DNA of 64,000 nt from GCA-2770975 sp050248915 (GCA_050248915.1 JBFWRL010000002.1:1-64000), one strand, 5' to 3'. Shown: positions 50,514 through 60,237, numbered from the stretch's first letter. A program made the numbers and translations. Notes: generated by a model not told the origin, from the sequence alone.

Positions 50514-50966
50514 ATGCTTCAGAGACACGCCATTTGGCTCGGTTTGATCATCTTACTTGCCTGTCTGGGTATGCCAGCCCAGGCCTCGGCGCCTTATGCC
50601 ACACCCCTAGACGCCTTGTTGCTGCCCCAAACCCCGTTTAAGACGTTGCAGGCCGGAGGCAAAACACCTGTTTATATCCAACTCAGTCCCCGTCCTCACA
50701 CGCAGGTTTTGGCCCATTATTTGGCTTTGACCCAGCAGCGTGACTGGAAACTGGATTTCCCCAGCTTGAGTGAAGCCCAAATCTGGGTTCAAGCCCTGAA
50801 AAAAAGCCCTGAGCCCGAGGTTTTTATGTTGAATTTATCCCATACAAAATCCAAACTTAATGCTTACTTAACCATCGGAGCCCTGAGTGGCACAAGCGCC
50901 CAAGTGGGCAAGACTATAATTACCATATATACAACGCCCCAGGCATTTGGGCGCTCAGGGAGGTAG
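50514..50966 (+). CDS. Secreted protein of unknown function
   Basis: ATG 50514 (AGGGGGA close upstream) gives 150 residues with a Sec signal (hydrophobic core about 9-23, likely cleavage after AQA). The mature part is small with no recognised domain. It is followed by the CpaB-like gene after six bases, so the two are probably one operon, and it may be a pilus-related periplasmic protein. Confidence 0.65.
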   Translation: MLQRHAIWLGLIILLACLGMPAQASAPYATPLDALLLPQTPFKTLQAGGKTPVYIQLSPRPHTQVLAHYLALTQQRDWKLDFPSLSEAQIWVQALKKSPEPEVFMLNLSHTKSKLNAYLTIGALSGTSAQVGKTIITIYTTPQAFGRSGR

Positions 50967-50972
50967 AGAGAC

Positions 50973-52349
50973 GTGTCATCAATGGATCATCTGCGCAATA
51001 AATTGCGTGTCAATCAACAAGATACCCAGGATTTGCCTCCGGTTCAAATCGAGGCAGAAACGGCGGTTCGCCCCTCCTTTCGCCGCCCTGCACCCAGTTT
51101 TACTGACGAATTGCCGGGCACAGCGGATCTCGATGCATCGATCTTCCAAGATCCCACCGAAACAGCCTCCTCCCATCGGCAGGGCTCCGGGGGCGACCTT
51201 GGGCAAGGCTCAGGGCAAAACGCAGGCCCCGCCAGCGGCGAAACCCCAGCCAAACGCTGGCCTTTACTCGAAAAACTCCAACAGCTCGAAGTCAACCGCA
51301 AAATGCTGGTGATCTCCCTCGGAATTGCAGGCATCGCGACGATTCTCTCAATGACGTATTTAACCGGCATTGCCGAGCCACTCAAAGGCAAATCCAAGCT
51401 CGTGCGTGTGGTGACCCTGGCCAAAGATGTTCCCCCCCGCACCCCATTAAGTGAAGACATGGTCCAAATCAAAGAAGTGCCTGCGGCATATGTCCCCGAA
51501 GGGGCAACCATCATTGAGAAAAACAAAACCACAGTGGTCTTGGGTATGTTGACCATGACCCAGCTCTACAAAGGTGAAATGCTGATGACCGGGCGCATGT
51601 CCGATCCCAATGCCAGCACGGGCTTGGCAACACAAATCCCTGAGGGTCACCGGGCCATTACCGTTCCCACCGACAATGCCTATCTGATGAAACCCGGTGA
51701 TTATGTCGATGTCATTGCTGCCATCAGCGATTTAAACCCCGTGCGCAGAGGCAAAATTATTTCGATTCCGCTCTTGCAACGGGCCAAAATTTTGGCCGTG
51801 GGCAATCAATTCAGTGCCGAAAACAACACAAATACCAACTCTGGCAGCGTGCCCCGTGAAATTACAGTCGCAGTGCCCGATGAGCGCGTCAAATTGATGA
51901 GCCTGCTCAAACAGAGCAATGGCAAATTTGATGTCATCCAGCGGTCTTCGGGAGATCAGAGCATTCAGCCTGAACAATACACCATTCAAGAGATCGAAGA
52001 TGCCCTGCAGGGAAAATTTGAATCCAGCAATACCACTGACACCTCTGTTAAAGAAGAAAAAACACCCGTCAAAACGGTGACCAAAGAAAAAGAAGAAGAT
52101 CCAACTGAAGAAGACATCAGTAAATTGATCGATCGCTCTCAGCCTGCGGCCCCCGCTTATAATCCACCGGCCCGCAATACCTACCGCGCGCCAGCTTATA
52201 CCCCACCCCGCAATACCTACCGCGCGCCAGTACGCCAGGCCCCCGTCCGGCAGGCAGCTCCCCCACCAGCCCCAGTACGCCAGGCTCCCCGCCCGGTTCG
52301 CGCCCCAGTTGTGATTAACGGGGGTGTGGTCACCCAGGGAGGGCAATAG
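50973..52349 (+). CDS. Flp pilus assembly CpaB/RcpC-like protein with proline-rich tail
   Basis: The 458-residue protein (GTG start, GGGAGGT upstream) has a cytosolic, disordered N-terminus, one membrane helix (about 111-130) and then an SAF domain (about 145-215, VVTLAKDVPPRTPLSEDMVQIKEVPAAYVPEGA). A CpaB core (RAITVPTDNAYLMKPGDYVDVIAA; REITVAVPDERVKLMSLL) follows. The C-terminal 70 residues are proline-rich with repeats of RNTYRAP and VRQAP. CpaB helps assemble Tad/Flp pili. No other tad gene is in the window. Confidence 0.85.
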   Translation: MSSMDHLRNKLRVNQQDTQDLPPVQIEAETAVRPSFRRPAPSFTDELPGTADLDASIFQDPTETASSHRQGSGGDLGQGSGQNAGPASGETPAKRWPLLEKLQQLEVNRKMLVISLGIAGIATILSMTYLTGIAEPLKGKSKLVRVVTLAKDVPPRTPLSEDMVQIKEVPAAYVPEGATIIEKNKTTVVLGMLTMTQLYKGEMLMTGRMSDPNASTGLATQIPEGHRAITVPTDNAYLMKPGDYVDVIAAISDLNPVRRGKIISIPLLQRAKILAVGNQFSAENNTNTNSGSVPREITVAVPDERVKLMSLLKQSNGKFDVIQRSSGDQSIQPEQYTIQEIEDALQGKFESSNTTDTSVKEEKTPVKTVTKEKEEDPTEEDISKLIDRSQPAAPAYNPPARNTYRAPAYTPPRNTYRAPVRQAPVRQAAPPPAPVRQAPRPVRAPVVINGGVVTQGGQ

Positions 52350-52362
52350 GTCCCCAGCAAAA

Positions 52363-52396
52363 AAATCCCGCCGAAATCGGCGGGATTTGAGCTTTT
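52363..52396 (+). terminator. Rho-independent terminator of the CpaB-like operon
   Basis: The stem pairs ATCCCGCCG with CGGCGGGAT around a short AAAT loop, flanked by A and T runs, 14 bases after the stop. From 52400 to 52610 I see no other feature in this 329-base gap. Confidence 0.85.
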
Positions 52397-52611
52397 TGGC
52401 GGCTCGAATCAAGGGTTACTTTTTATATTTTGCGATACAATTCTTGAACCCGCCGCAACCCAGCCAACACCTCAAATGAGACCTTCGTCACACCACAAGA
52501 CAAAAAAAACGGGTACAACTAGCATGGGCAGATGTAATTAGACCCCAGCTCTGCAAAAAAGCATGTCCTTCCCGGACTCTGATTACCCGCCTGCAGAAAT
52601 CCCAAAAAAGC

Positions 52612-52622
52612 TGTGCTAAAAT
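52612..52622 (+). promoter_or_regulatory. Extended -10 promoter of the surface lipoprotein gene
   Basis: TGTGCTAAAAT lies 57 bases before the start, nearly identical to the elements at 274, 18116 and 58662. Confidence 0.5.
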
Positions 52623-52678
52623 GAATTCTGTCTGTTTTGGGACTGAAAATTTCGCATCTGATCGAAAAGGATACCTTC

Positions 52679-55600
52679 ATGAGCAAACGAGTTGGAAAAT
52701 CTGGTACTGTCATCTTTTTATCCAGCATAGTCGGACTAATGACAAGTTGTGGCCCCCCTCCCCAACAACCCACCAATGTCAAACCCATTCCGGTACCCGT
52801 TCCCTCGGTGATCGCCCCCACACCGCTGCCTGGTTCCAGCTTGCTGCCTATTTTACCAGGCCCTGGTCAGACTCCCCTCCCCGGACAGACCCCCCTGCCC
52901 GGTTCGTCAGCGGGCCCCTTAATTCCCACCCCACCGCCCTCGGTCGGCCCCGGACAATTGGCCATCTCTTCAGGCACTTTGCCCACCGCCGCACTCAACT
53001 TCACCTATACCGCCTCATTAAGTGCCGTTGGCGGCAGCGGCTCCTACCGCTGGAATCTGGCTTCGGGCAGTCTCCCCAATGGCTTAATTCTCGATCAGGC
53101 CACTGGCCAGATCTTTGGCAAACCCACCCAAACAGGCACCTTCAGCTTTGAGGTTCAAGCCATTGATACCGCAGCCAATGCCTCTCGCCGCAGTATGTTT
53201 ATTTTGGTCTCCGACACCAACAGCGGCATTAACTCTGTCGGCGTCTTGACCACCAGCCTGGCCAGCGGCACCATTGATCGCCGTTATTCCCAGACCGTCA
53301 ATGCAGGCGGAGGAACAGCTCCTTACTCTTGGAGTATCAGCAGCGGCGCTTTGCCCGATGGGCTGAGCATCAACGCTTCAACCGGCGAAATCAGCGGCAC
53401 GCCCAAACTGCAAAGTGAAGAGACCTTTACGGTCAAAGTGGTGGATGCCCGTGGTCAGGTGGCCACCAAAGCGCTGAGCATCACCATCAACCGCACCGAT
53501 TCCAATATTTCGATCTTAACGGCAGCCCTGCCGATCGGGATTGTCAACCGGGCTTATGTTCGCACCGGTTGCGGCACCAATTTTTCGGGTCAATTGGCGG
53601 CCACAGGCGGCAATAGCACCTATACCTGGGAAGTCAGCAGCGGCACCCTGCCAGCAGGCCTGACGCTTTCCAGCACTGGCAATCTGACCGGAACACCGAC
53701 CGCCACGGGCTCCTCCACCTTTACCGTGCGGGTTTCCGACAACGACAATAACCGCACCAGCAAGGTCTTCACGGTCGAAATTCGGGATATTCTCGTTCAC
53801 CGCTTCTCACCCAACTCTGGTGGCGAAGGCCTGCGTATGGTCGTGGAAGGCGAAAACTTCGGTGCCAATGCCGATGTCTATAATGTGGAATTTGGCGGCA
53901 CGAACCAAACCACGATCAGCGCTGTGGACAACACAACAGACCCCAATTGCCACAAAATCACACTGCCGATTCCCGCCACAGCCAAAACGGGGGTGTTGTT
54001 GGTAAAAAATACCACCACCGGCAAAAACGGCTCCAGTACCACACCGTTTTTGAATACCGACATCGTGATCAACGAGGTCTTTACCAACCCCGACAATAGC
54101 AGCAACCAATTTGTGGAATTGCTGAACAAAGGCTCCAGCTCGGCCAGTATCGCGGGTTGGCACCTGCGTTACACAGATACCGCAGGAACCTCAGCAGATT
54201 TCACCATCCCGGCAGAAACGCCCCCCTTGGCTCCCGGTGCGGTCACGGTGATCAATATCAACCGCGCCGGTGGCAGCACGGCCACCAATCTCTACACAGG
54301 CACTGGCTTGGCCGAAATGCGCTTTAACCCCACTGCGGGTGCGGCAAATCTGACCCAAGTGGCGCTCTGTACCGATGCCGCTTGCACGGTCACCGCTACC
54401 GACACCAATTATCGCGACTACCTCCAATTTGGCCCCAACGCAGCCACTGACGGTGGTGCATTGGAAAATAACGCCGTCACTTCCGGCATTTGGACCAATG
54501 ATGCGACCATCGATGTCACAGGCTTGGTCGGTACACTTGATACCGCCAATATCACCAATGCCAATGCCCACAATGGCACCAACGATGGCACAGCCAATCG
54601 CGGGCTGCTCTTAACGGGCACGGAAAGCACCAAGTTTAATACAAACCCCTTTCCGACAGTGGTTGTAGACAACCTCGCCACGGGCGGCAAGGTCAACCGC
54701 CTCAAACGCACGGTTAATGCCATAAACGGCAATCGGGTCACCATTGATTCCGCCTTGTTTACCTCCACCATTCAAAGCACCAATACCGGCAACGGTGCGG
54801 TGGGCAATGGGCTCTTGGTCGACAAAATTACAGATACCTTCAGCGCACTGACAGTGGCAGACTTTGTCAATGTTTTGGCTGGAGGCACAATCCGCACCAT
54901 TCAAGGCCTGCCAACCACCGGCCCCAAAATTGAACTTGACAACGTACTCTTTGCCCAAATTCAAGCAGGCAACACCAGTGACGGCACCAATAACGGTGGG
55001 TTTGTGGTGGATGCCAGCTCTGTGGTGGCGGGTTCTCCAACCGTGAGCATCACCGTCGGCCAAGGCACAGGCACTGCCTTTACAGTGGTGCGGAATTTGG
55101 TCAGCAGCCCCGATGCCACCCACGTGATTGTGGATCAACCCGTGGCCACAGCACCGGTCCCCAACACCAATCTGGGTGATGGTATGGCTGGCACAGGCAT
55201 CACGGTCAGCAGTACCACCAATTTTGTCACGGGCCGCACGGTGTCTCACTCCAGTTTTGGCACGCAATTGCGCACCATGACTCTGAACGGCAGCACACTG
55301 GAACTCAATCAGCCGCTTGCCAGTATGCAAATTGCCGCCACCAATACCGGCACAGGTGCCTCAGGCAGCGAGATTGTGGTTAATGCCACGACAGGCTTTA
55401 ACAACGGGGATAAAGTAAGAATGAATGGGCAGGTTCGCACCATTGCCAATATTCTCTCCACCCCCGCCCGCGTTCAATTGGATCAACCGATCTCTATGAC
55501 CATTACCAATACCACTGGAGATGGCACTGCTGGCAGTGGTGTGGGCGTCTCTGCCACCCAAGGGTTTGCCTCAAATAATCAGGTCTCGATTGCAGGTCTT

Positions 55601-56371
55601 TCTAGAACCATCACGATTGTTGGCAATACCCTGGAGTTAAACAACGCCATCTTTACAACCATTCCAGCCGCAAATAATGGCGATGGCACGGCTGCCGCCA
55701 GAATTACTTTGGATAATACCAATGCGGGCGTCTCTCCGGCCAACAATCCCTCACTTTCAGTGGCGGCAATGGCCGTGGGCAATACGTTGAGATTTCCCAC
55801 ACTGGGACTGACCCGGACCATTATCAGCAAAGTGGGCAATGCAGTTGAATTGAGCAGCCCACTCACATCGACCACTGTGGCAACAATTGTAAATGGCACA
55901 ACCATTACAGTTGCGAGTGCTGCAGGATTGGCTCCTGGAGACAGAGTCCGATTTGGAACCAGCGGAACCGTTGCAACCATTGCAGCAGGCGGTATTACGG
56001 GTTCTCAGATCACCTTCACAGCAGCGGTCGCGCCCACCGTGGGTGAAGCCGTCAACTTGGTGCCCGGAGCCAATCTCCAGGTCAATCTGGTACCCACCTC
56101 GGGCACCGTCGTCATGCAAGCCAATGGCAATGCCGCTGACTTCATCGATGTCATGAATCTGGTGCCCACTGCCGGCTCATTTAATATCGTGCCAGTTAAC
56201 AATACCCAGGATCGCATCAGCCGTATTCCGACCAGTGGAACGGTCTTACTGGCTCCCACCACGGGAACCGTACGCAAGTTCTTCTCGATCAAATACAGCG
56301 GTGCGGGCAATGCCGTGGCCGGTCTGACCGCCACTTCTGGCCCCAATGCAGGGGTCAATCAGAATCCCTAG
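52679..56371 (+). CDS. Large surface lipoprotein with Ig-like, TIG and lamin-tail domains
   Basis: ATG 52679 gives 1230 residues beginning with a lipoprotein signal ending LMTSC (Cys24). A proline-rich stalk (30-90) follows, then three putative-Ig (He_PIG) domains (about 90-175, 190-275, 280-370; each with a GSLPNGL or similar turn), a TIG/IPT domain (370-450) and a lamin-tail domain (about 460-600, VINEVFTNPDNSSNQFVELLN). About 500 residues of beta repeats follow, with recurring NTGDGT-G-G and RTI motifs. It is likely exposed on the cell surface and may be adhesive. No catalytic domain seen. Confidence 0.85.
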   Translation: MSKRVGKSGTVIFLSSIVGLMTSCGPPPQQPTNVKPIPVPVPSVIAPTPLPGSSLLPILPGPGQTPLPGQTPLPGSSAGPLIPTPPPSVGPGQLAISSGTLPTAALNFTYTASLSAVGGSGSYRWNLASGSLPNGLILDQATGQIFGKPTQTGTFSFEVQAIDTAANASRRSMFILVSDTNSGINSVGVLTTSLASGTIDRRYSQTVNAGGGTAPYSWSISSGALPDGLSINASTGEISGTPKLQSEETFTVKVVDARGQVATKALSITINRTDSNISILTAALPIGIVNRAYVRTGCGTNFSGQLAATGGNSTYTWEVSSGTLPAGLTLSSTGNLTGTPTATGSSTFTVRVSDNDNNRTSKVFTVEIRDILVHRFSPNSGGEGLRMVVEGENFGANADVYNVEFGGTNQTTISAVDNTTDPNCHKITLPIPATAKTGVLLVKNTTTGKNGSSTTPFLNTDIVINEVFTNPDNSSNQFVELLNKGSSSASIAGWHLRYTDTAGTSADFTIPAETPPLAPGAVTVININRAGGSTATNLYTGTGLAEMRFNPTAGAANLTQVALCTDAACTVTATDTNYRDYLQFGPNAATDGGALENNAVTSGIWTNDATIDVTGLVGTLDTANITNANAHNGTNDGTANRGLLLTGTESTKFNTNPFPTVVVDNLATGGKVNRLKRTVNAINGNRVTIDSALFTSTIQSTNTGNGAVGNGLLVDKITDTFSALTVADFVNVLAGGTIRTIQGLPTTGPKIELDNVLFAQIQAGNTSDGTNNGGFVVDASSVVAGSPTVSITVGQGTGTAFTVVRNLVSSPDATHVIVDQPVATAPVPNTNLGDGMAGTGITVSSTTNFVTGRTVSHSSFGTQLRTMTLNGSTLELNQPLASMQIAATNTGTGASGSEIVVNATTGFNNGDKVRMNGQVRTIANILSTPARVQLDQPISMTITNTTGDGTAGSGVGVSATQGFASNNQVSIAGLSRTITIVGNTLELNNAIFTTIPAANNGDGTAAARITLDNTNAGVSPANNPSLSVAAMAVGNTLRFPTLGLTRTIISKVGNAVELSSPLTSTTVATIVNGTTITVASAAGLAPGDRVRFGTSGTVATIAAGGITGSQITFTAAVAPTVGEAVNLVPGANLQVNLVPTSGTVVMQANGNAADFIDVMNLVPTAGSFNIVPVNNTQDRISRIPTSGTVLLAPTTGTVRKFFSIKYSGAGNAVAGLTATSGPNAGVNQNP

Positions 56372-56390
56372 TTTAAGCCAATAAACAGCC

Positions 56391-56415
56391 AAGGCCCGCC
56401 CCCAAGGCGGGCCTT
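56391..56415. terminator. Hairpin between convergent surface-protein and recD2 genes
   Basis: AAGGCCCGCC pairs with GGCGGGCCTT around CCCAA. It sits 19 bases after the surface-protein stop and 22 bases from the recD2 stop. The T-tract is weak on both strands, so it may act partly in each direction. Confidence 0.6.
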
Positions 56416-56437
56416 GTGCTTTGAATGTGCTTCGCTT

Positions 56438-58624
56438 TTAAGGTGCTTGTATGCGCTGAGCCAGACGGCTGTAGCGTTTTTGCTGCTGAAAATTATTCAC
56501 CGCCAGTTCAATCGCGTTGACCTGCCCCACCAGAATCAACAATTTTCGGGCGCGGGTCATGGCGGTATAAAGCAAATTGCGCTGCAGCATCAAAAAATGC
56601 TGGGTACTCAGGGGCAGAATCACGACCGGGTATTCACTGCCCTGGGATTTGTGGACAGTGAGGGCATAGGCCAGCCCCAACTCGTCGATATCCGCAAAAT
56701 CATAATCGACTTGGGTTTCAGCAAAAATGACCTTTAAAAGCTGCTCTTCACCATCGAGGTCCTGCACCCAGCCCAAATCGCCATTAAAGACAGCACGGTC
56801 ATAATTATTGCGCAATTGAATCACCCGATCTCCCTGACGCAGAATGCGACTGCCGCGCATCAACTCATTTTTTTGAGGGCTGGGGGGGTTTAAGACCGCC
56901 TGCAATTCCTGGTTCAAGCGCTGAGCCCCAATCAGCCCCCGGTGCATGGGGCAGAGCACCTGCAGATCTTCACTGCGGTAGCCCGCTGACGGCAAACGGC
57001 GCGCAACCAAATCAAGAACAGTATTTAAGATGGCCTCTGGGCTCTCGGCCCGCATAAAAAAGGCATCCGCTTCACGGTGACTGCCTGTGGGCGGCAAGAG
57101 TTCTGGCAACATCCCGCTGTTGACCCGGTGGGCATTGCGCACAATCAAACTGGCTTCAGCCTGCCTAAAAATCTGTTTGAGGATCACCGCCGGAACCTGG
57201 CCCGAATCGAGAATATGCCTGAGCACCGCCCCAGGCCCAACCGATGGCAATTGGTCGCTGTCGCCAATCAGAATCAGATGGGCCGTTTCGGGCAGGGCTT
57301 TGAGCAGGGCATAAAAAAGGGGCAGGTCAATCATACTGACCTCATCCAGCACAAGCAAATCCAATTCCAGCGGAAAATGCAAGTCACGCAGAAAGGCCTG
57401 TTTGGAGGGGTCAAATTCCAGCAGGCGGTGCAGGGTTTTGGCCGGACGACCGGCCACCTCACCCAGGCGTTTGGCCGCCCGCCCTGTGGGAGAAGCCAAT
57501 TGAATTTTGCATTTTTGCTGGGCAAACCAACCCAAAATGGCTTTACTGACCGTGGTTTTGCCTGTGCCCGGCCCACCGGTGAGCACAAAGACCTTGTTGG
57601 CTGCGGCCAAGCGCACGGCATCGCGCTGTTCTGGCGCCAATTCAATCTGATTCTCCCTTTCAAACGCCTTCAGATAGGCCAGCAAGGCAGCCGGGTCTGG
57701 CGGCTCAGCGCGTGAGAGCAACAACCGCAAAAGCCGGGCAGCCTCACTTTCGGCCTGCCAAGCATCTGGCAAATAGAGGTCGGGGTTCTCTGGATTGCCC
57801 AGGTCACTCTCTGCCACCAATTGCTGAGCGGCAATCAGCAAAGCCAAAACCGGAATACACAAATTTTGTTCGACCGCCAGCAAGGCCGCCGTTTTTTCGA
57901 GCAATTCTATGCGGGGCAAATAGAGATGGCCCTCTTGACTGGCTTTTTGCAGGGCATAAAAAAGCCCGGCCCGCAGGCGCAAGGGACTGTGCGGATCCAG
58001 GCCCAGGCTTTGGGCCAGTGCATCAGCCGTTTTAAAGCCAATCCCCCAGATATCTTCAACCAAGCGATAAGGGTTGGCCTGAACCACAGCAATGGCCTGG
58101 TCGCGGTATTTATTAAAAATTTTAACAGCATAGGTGGTAGAGACCCCGTGTTCCTGCAAAAAGATCATCACATTTTGAATTTCACGGTGTTCATTCCAAC
58201 TGCTGACAATCATGGCACGTTTGCGCGGGCCAATTTTGGGTACCTCTTGCAGGCGTTCAGGCTGTCCCTCAATCACAGCAATGATCTCTGTGCCAAAAGC
58301 CCCGATCAGGCGTTTGGCCGTCACAGGCCCCACCCCGCGAATCAGACCCGAAGCGAGGTATTTCTCCAGGCCCACAGCCGTCGCTGGCATCAGTTTTTCA
58401 ATCTTGCTGGCCCGAAACTGAGAGCCGTGTTTGGGATGCAATGTCCAGGCCCCATGCAGGCGCACAGATTCTCCAGCATAGACTGGGGGCATTTCTCCCA
58501 CTGCGGTCACCCATTCCAGTTGCTGTCCCTGCTTCTGACTTTGGGGTAGCAACTTTAAAACGGCATAACCAGAGGCCTCTGACTGGTAAGTCACGCGCTC
58601 AATAATGCCTTCGAGGATGTCCAT
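56438..58624 (-). CDS. recD2: ATP-dependent 5'-3' DNA helicase RecD2
   Basis: RecD2 is an SF1B helicase found in bacteria without RecBC partners and is linked to repair and mismatch tolerance. The 728-residue protein has an OB-like N-domain, tandem helix-hairpin-helix segments (about 95-225), Walker A GGPGTGKTT, Walker B LLVLDEVSM, and the SH3-like/late motifs DRVIQLRNNYDRAVFNGDLGW and YALTVHKSQGSEYPVV. Complete. Its promoter region is divergent with the small gene at 58699. Confidence 0.95.
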   Translation of the reverse strand: MDILEGIIERVTYQSEASGYAVLKLLPQSQKQGQQLEWVTAVGEMPPVYAGESVRLHGAWTLHPKHGSQFRASKIEKLMPATAVGLEKYLASGLIRGVGPVTAKRLIGAFGTEIIAVIEGQPERLQEVPKIGPRKRAMIVSSWNEHREIQNVMIFLQEHGVSTTYAVKIFNKYRDQAIAVVQANPYRLVEDIWGIGFKTADALAQSLGLDPHSPLRLRAGLFYALQKASQEGHLYLPRIELLEKTAALLAVEQNLCIPVLALLIAAQQLVAESDLGNPENPDLYLPDAWQAESEAARLLRLLLSRAEPPDPAALLAYLKAFERENQIELAPEQRDAVRLAAANKVFVLTGGPGTGKTTVSKAILGWFAQQKCKIQLASPTGRAAKRLGEVAGRPAKTLHRLLEFDPSKQAFLRDLHFPLELDLLVLDEVSMIDLPLFYALLKALPETAHLILIGDSDQLPSVGPGAVLRHILDSGQVPAVILKQIFRQAEASLIVRNAHRVNSGMLPELLPPTGSHREADAFFMRAESPEAILNTVLDLVARRLPSAGYRSEDLQVLCPMHRGLIGAQRLNQELQAVLNPPSPQKNELMRGSRILRQGDRVIQLRNNYDRAVFNGDLGWVQDLDGEEQLLKVIFAETQVDYDFADIDELGLAYALTVHKSQGSEYPVVILPLSTQHFLMLQRNLLYTAMTRARKLLILVGQVNAIELAVNNFQQQKRYSRLAQRIQAP

Positions 58625-58661
58625 GTTCCCATTTTACCCCGATGTAGGGCCTGACTGCTTT

Positions 58662-58672
58662 TGTGCTAGAAT
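58662..58672 (+). promoter_or_regulatory. Extended -10 promoter of the small two-helix protein
   Basis: TGTGCTAGAAT, 26 bases before the start, the best copy of the extended -10 element shared with the sites at 274, 18116 and 52612. Confidence 0.55.
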
Positions 58673-58698
58673 AGGGCCATCATGCCAGGAGTCTTCTT

Positions 58699-59070
58699 AT
58701 GCCAAATGCCCGTGCCAAAACCGCTGAATCACCTCAAGCCGCCCTCAATAAACTCTTTTCTCGCCTCAAACTCATTCGCAATCTCTCCCTCGGTGCTGCG
58801 GCCCTCGGTGGCAGCCTATCTTATAGCGCTTCGCGCAAAACCTTGGGCACCCCCAGTATTGTGGCTGCCGCCACCCTCACAGGCCTGGCCCTGATTTCTG
58901 CCGCCACAGCTCAGGTGCTATTGAGCCTGAACGAACAGCTCGAAGAAAGCTTGAATCAAGCGGGTGCCCCCAAAAGCCCTGCCAAAAACCAAACAGAACC
59001 CCCCCCAGAATCCAGCTCTACCTCCACCGAGTCAGAGTCCGAGTCAGAATCACCGACTGACCCCAGCTAA
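58699..59070 (+). CDS. Small membrane protein with acidic Ser-rich tail
   Basis: The 123-residue protein has two hydrophobic helices (about 25-44 and 52-74) separated by a short loop with SASRKT. The C-terminal tail is rich in Pro, Ser, Thr and Glu (repeated ESES). AGGAG precedes the ATG by nine bases. No family is recognised. Terminated by the strong hairpin that it shares with the aldolase gene. Confidence 0.65.
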   Translation: MPNARAKTAESPQAALNKLFSRLKLIRNLSLGAAALGGSLSYSASRKTLGTPSIVAAATLTGLALISAATAQVLLSLNEQLEESLNQAGAPKSPAKNQTEPPPESSSTSTESESESESPTDPS

Positions 59071-59101
59071 AGCCCAGAAGCAGAGCAAAAATACCCATAA
59101 A

Positions 59102-59128
59102 AAAGAGAGCGGATAATCCGCTCTCTTT
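59102..59128. terminator. Bidirectional terminator between the small protein and fbaB
   Basis: AAAGAGAGCGGA pairs perfectly with TCCGCTCTCTTT around a TAA loop, with A and T runs on both sides, between two convergent genes. Confidence 0.9.
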
Positions 59129-59142
59129 CTATTTAAAGACCT

Positions 59143-60204
59143 TTAAGCGATGGTCACATCATTGCAGAGATAGACATCCTGAATGGCATGTAACAGGGCG
59201 GCCCCTGTCTGCATATCGCGCTGGAAGGCTTTGCGGCCAGAGATCAGGCCCATGCCACCGGCACGTTTGTTGATCACGGCCGTGCGCACAGCCTCTGCCA
59301 GATCGGACTCGCCAGAAGATGCGCCCCCTGAATTGATCAGGCCCGCGCGGCCCATATAACAATTGGCCACTTGGTAGCGGGTCAGATCGATGGGGTGATC
59401 GGTGCTGAGCTGTTCGTAGACTTTTTTGTGGGTCTTGCCAAACTTGAGGGCATTGTAGCCCCCATTGTTTTCGGGCATTTTTTGTTTGATAATATCCGCT
59501 TGGATTGTGACACCCAAATGGTTGGCCTGGCCGGTTAAATCGGCAGCAACGTGGTAATCGGTGTCTCCCTGTTTGAACTCGCTGTTGCGCAGATAACACC
59601 AGAGGATGGTCACCAGGCCGAGTTCGTGGGCATATTTAAAGGCTTGGCTGATCTCCCAGATCTGGCGGCGGGATTCTTCGGTGCCAAAATAGATTGTGGC
59701 ACCCACAGCAACCGCCCCCATATTAAAGGCCTGGTCGACATCTGCGAACAGGGTCTGATCAAAGGTATTGGGGTAGCTGAGCAGTTCGTTGTGGTTGAGT
59801 TTGACAATAAAGGGAATGCGGTGGGCATATTTGCGCGAAACCGAACCCAGAACACCCAAAGTCGAAGCCACGGCGTTACAACCCCCTTCAATCGCCAGTT
59901 TGACGATATTGGCGGGGTCAAAATAGATCGGGTTGGGGGCAAACGAAGCACCGGCGGCGTGTTCAATGCCTTGATCCACAGGCAGGATCGAGACATAGCC
60001 TGTACCACCGAGACGGCCGGTATTATAAATCAACTGCAAATTGCGCAAAACCGAAGGGGAGCGGTCGGTATCGACCATAACACGCTCAATAAAATCTGAG
60101 CCGGGCAAATGCAAGACATCTTTGGAGATGGTGCGGCATTCATGGTCCAGCAAGTAAGTTGCGTCTTTGCCCAGGAGTTCCTGGATTGTGGCAAAACTGC
60201 TCAT
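59143..60204 (-). CDS. fbaB: Class I fructose-bisphosphate aldolase (FbaB/DhnA family)
   Basis: The enzyme uses a Schiff-base lysine and acts in glycolysis/gluconeogenesis. The 353-residue protein has VSILPVDQGIEHAAG, PFIVKLNHNELLSYP, ATIYFGTEESRRQI and the late KFGKTHKKVYEQ, as in E. coli FbaB. The length is typical. It has a long (about 80-base) leader with a -10 at 60292-60287 and a perfect TGACGTCA palindrome. Confidence 0.94.
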   Translation of the reverse strand: MSSFATIQELLGKDATYLLDHECRTISKDVLHLPGSDFIERVMVDTDRSPSVLRNLQLIYNTGRLGGTGYVSILPVDQGIEHAAGASFAPNPIYFDPANIVKLAIEGGCNAVASTLGVLGSVSRKYAHRIPFIVKLNHNELLSYPNTFDQTLFADVDQAFNMGAVAVGATIYFGTEESRRQIWEISQAFKYAHELGLVTILWCYLRNSEFKQGDTDYHVAADLTGQANHLGVTIQADIIKQKMPENNGGYNALKFGKTHKKVYEQLSTDHPIDLTRYQVANCYMGRAGLINSGGASSGESDLAEAVRTAVINKRAGGMGLISGRKAFQRDMQTGAALLHAIQDVYLCNDVTIA

Positions 60205-60229
60205 AATATTACCTCTATAGAATAAGACT

Positions 60230-60237
60230 TGACGTCA
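60230..60237. promoter_or_regulatory. TGACGTCA palindrome in the fbaB leader
   Basis: A perfect 8-bp palindrome between the fbaB start and its -10 (TATAAT, 60292-60287, minus strand). A half copy (TGACGT) lies at about 60271. It is a candidate regulator site; the binder is unknown. Confidence 0.3.

Noticed and set aside
57077..57715. 212-codon plus-strand frame opposite recD2
   Set aside because: It is a shadow of the conserved helicase and has no supporting signals.
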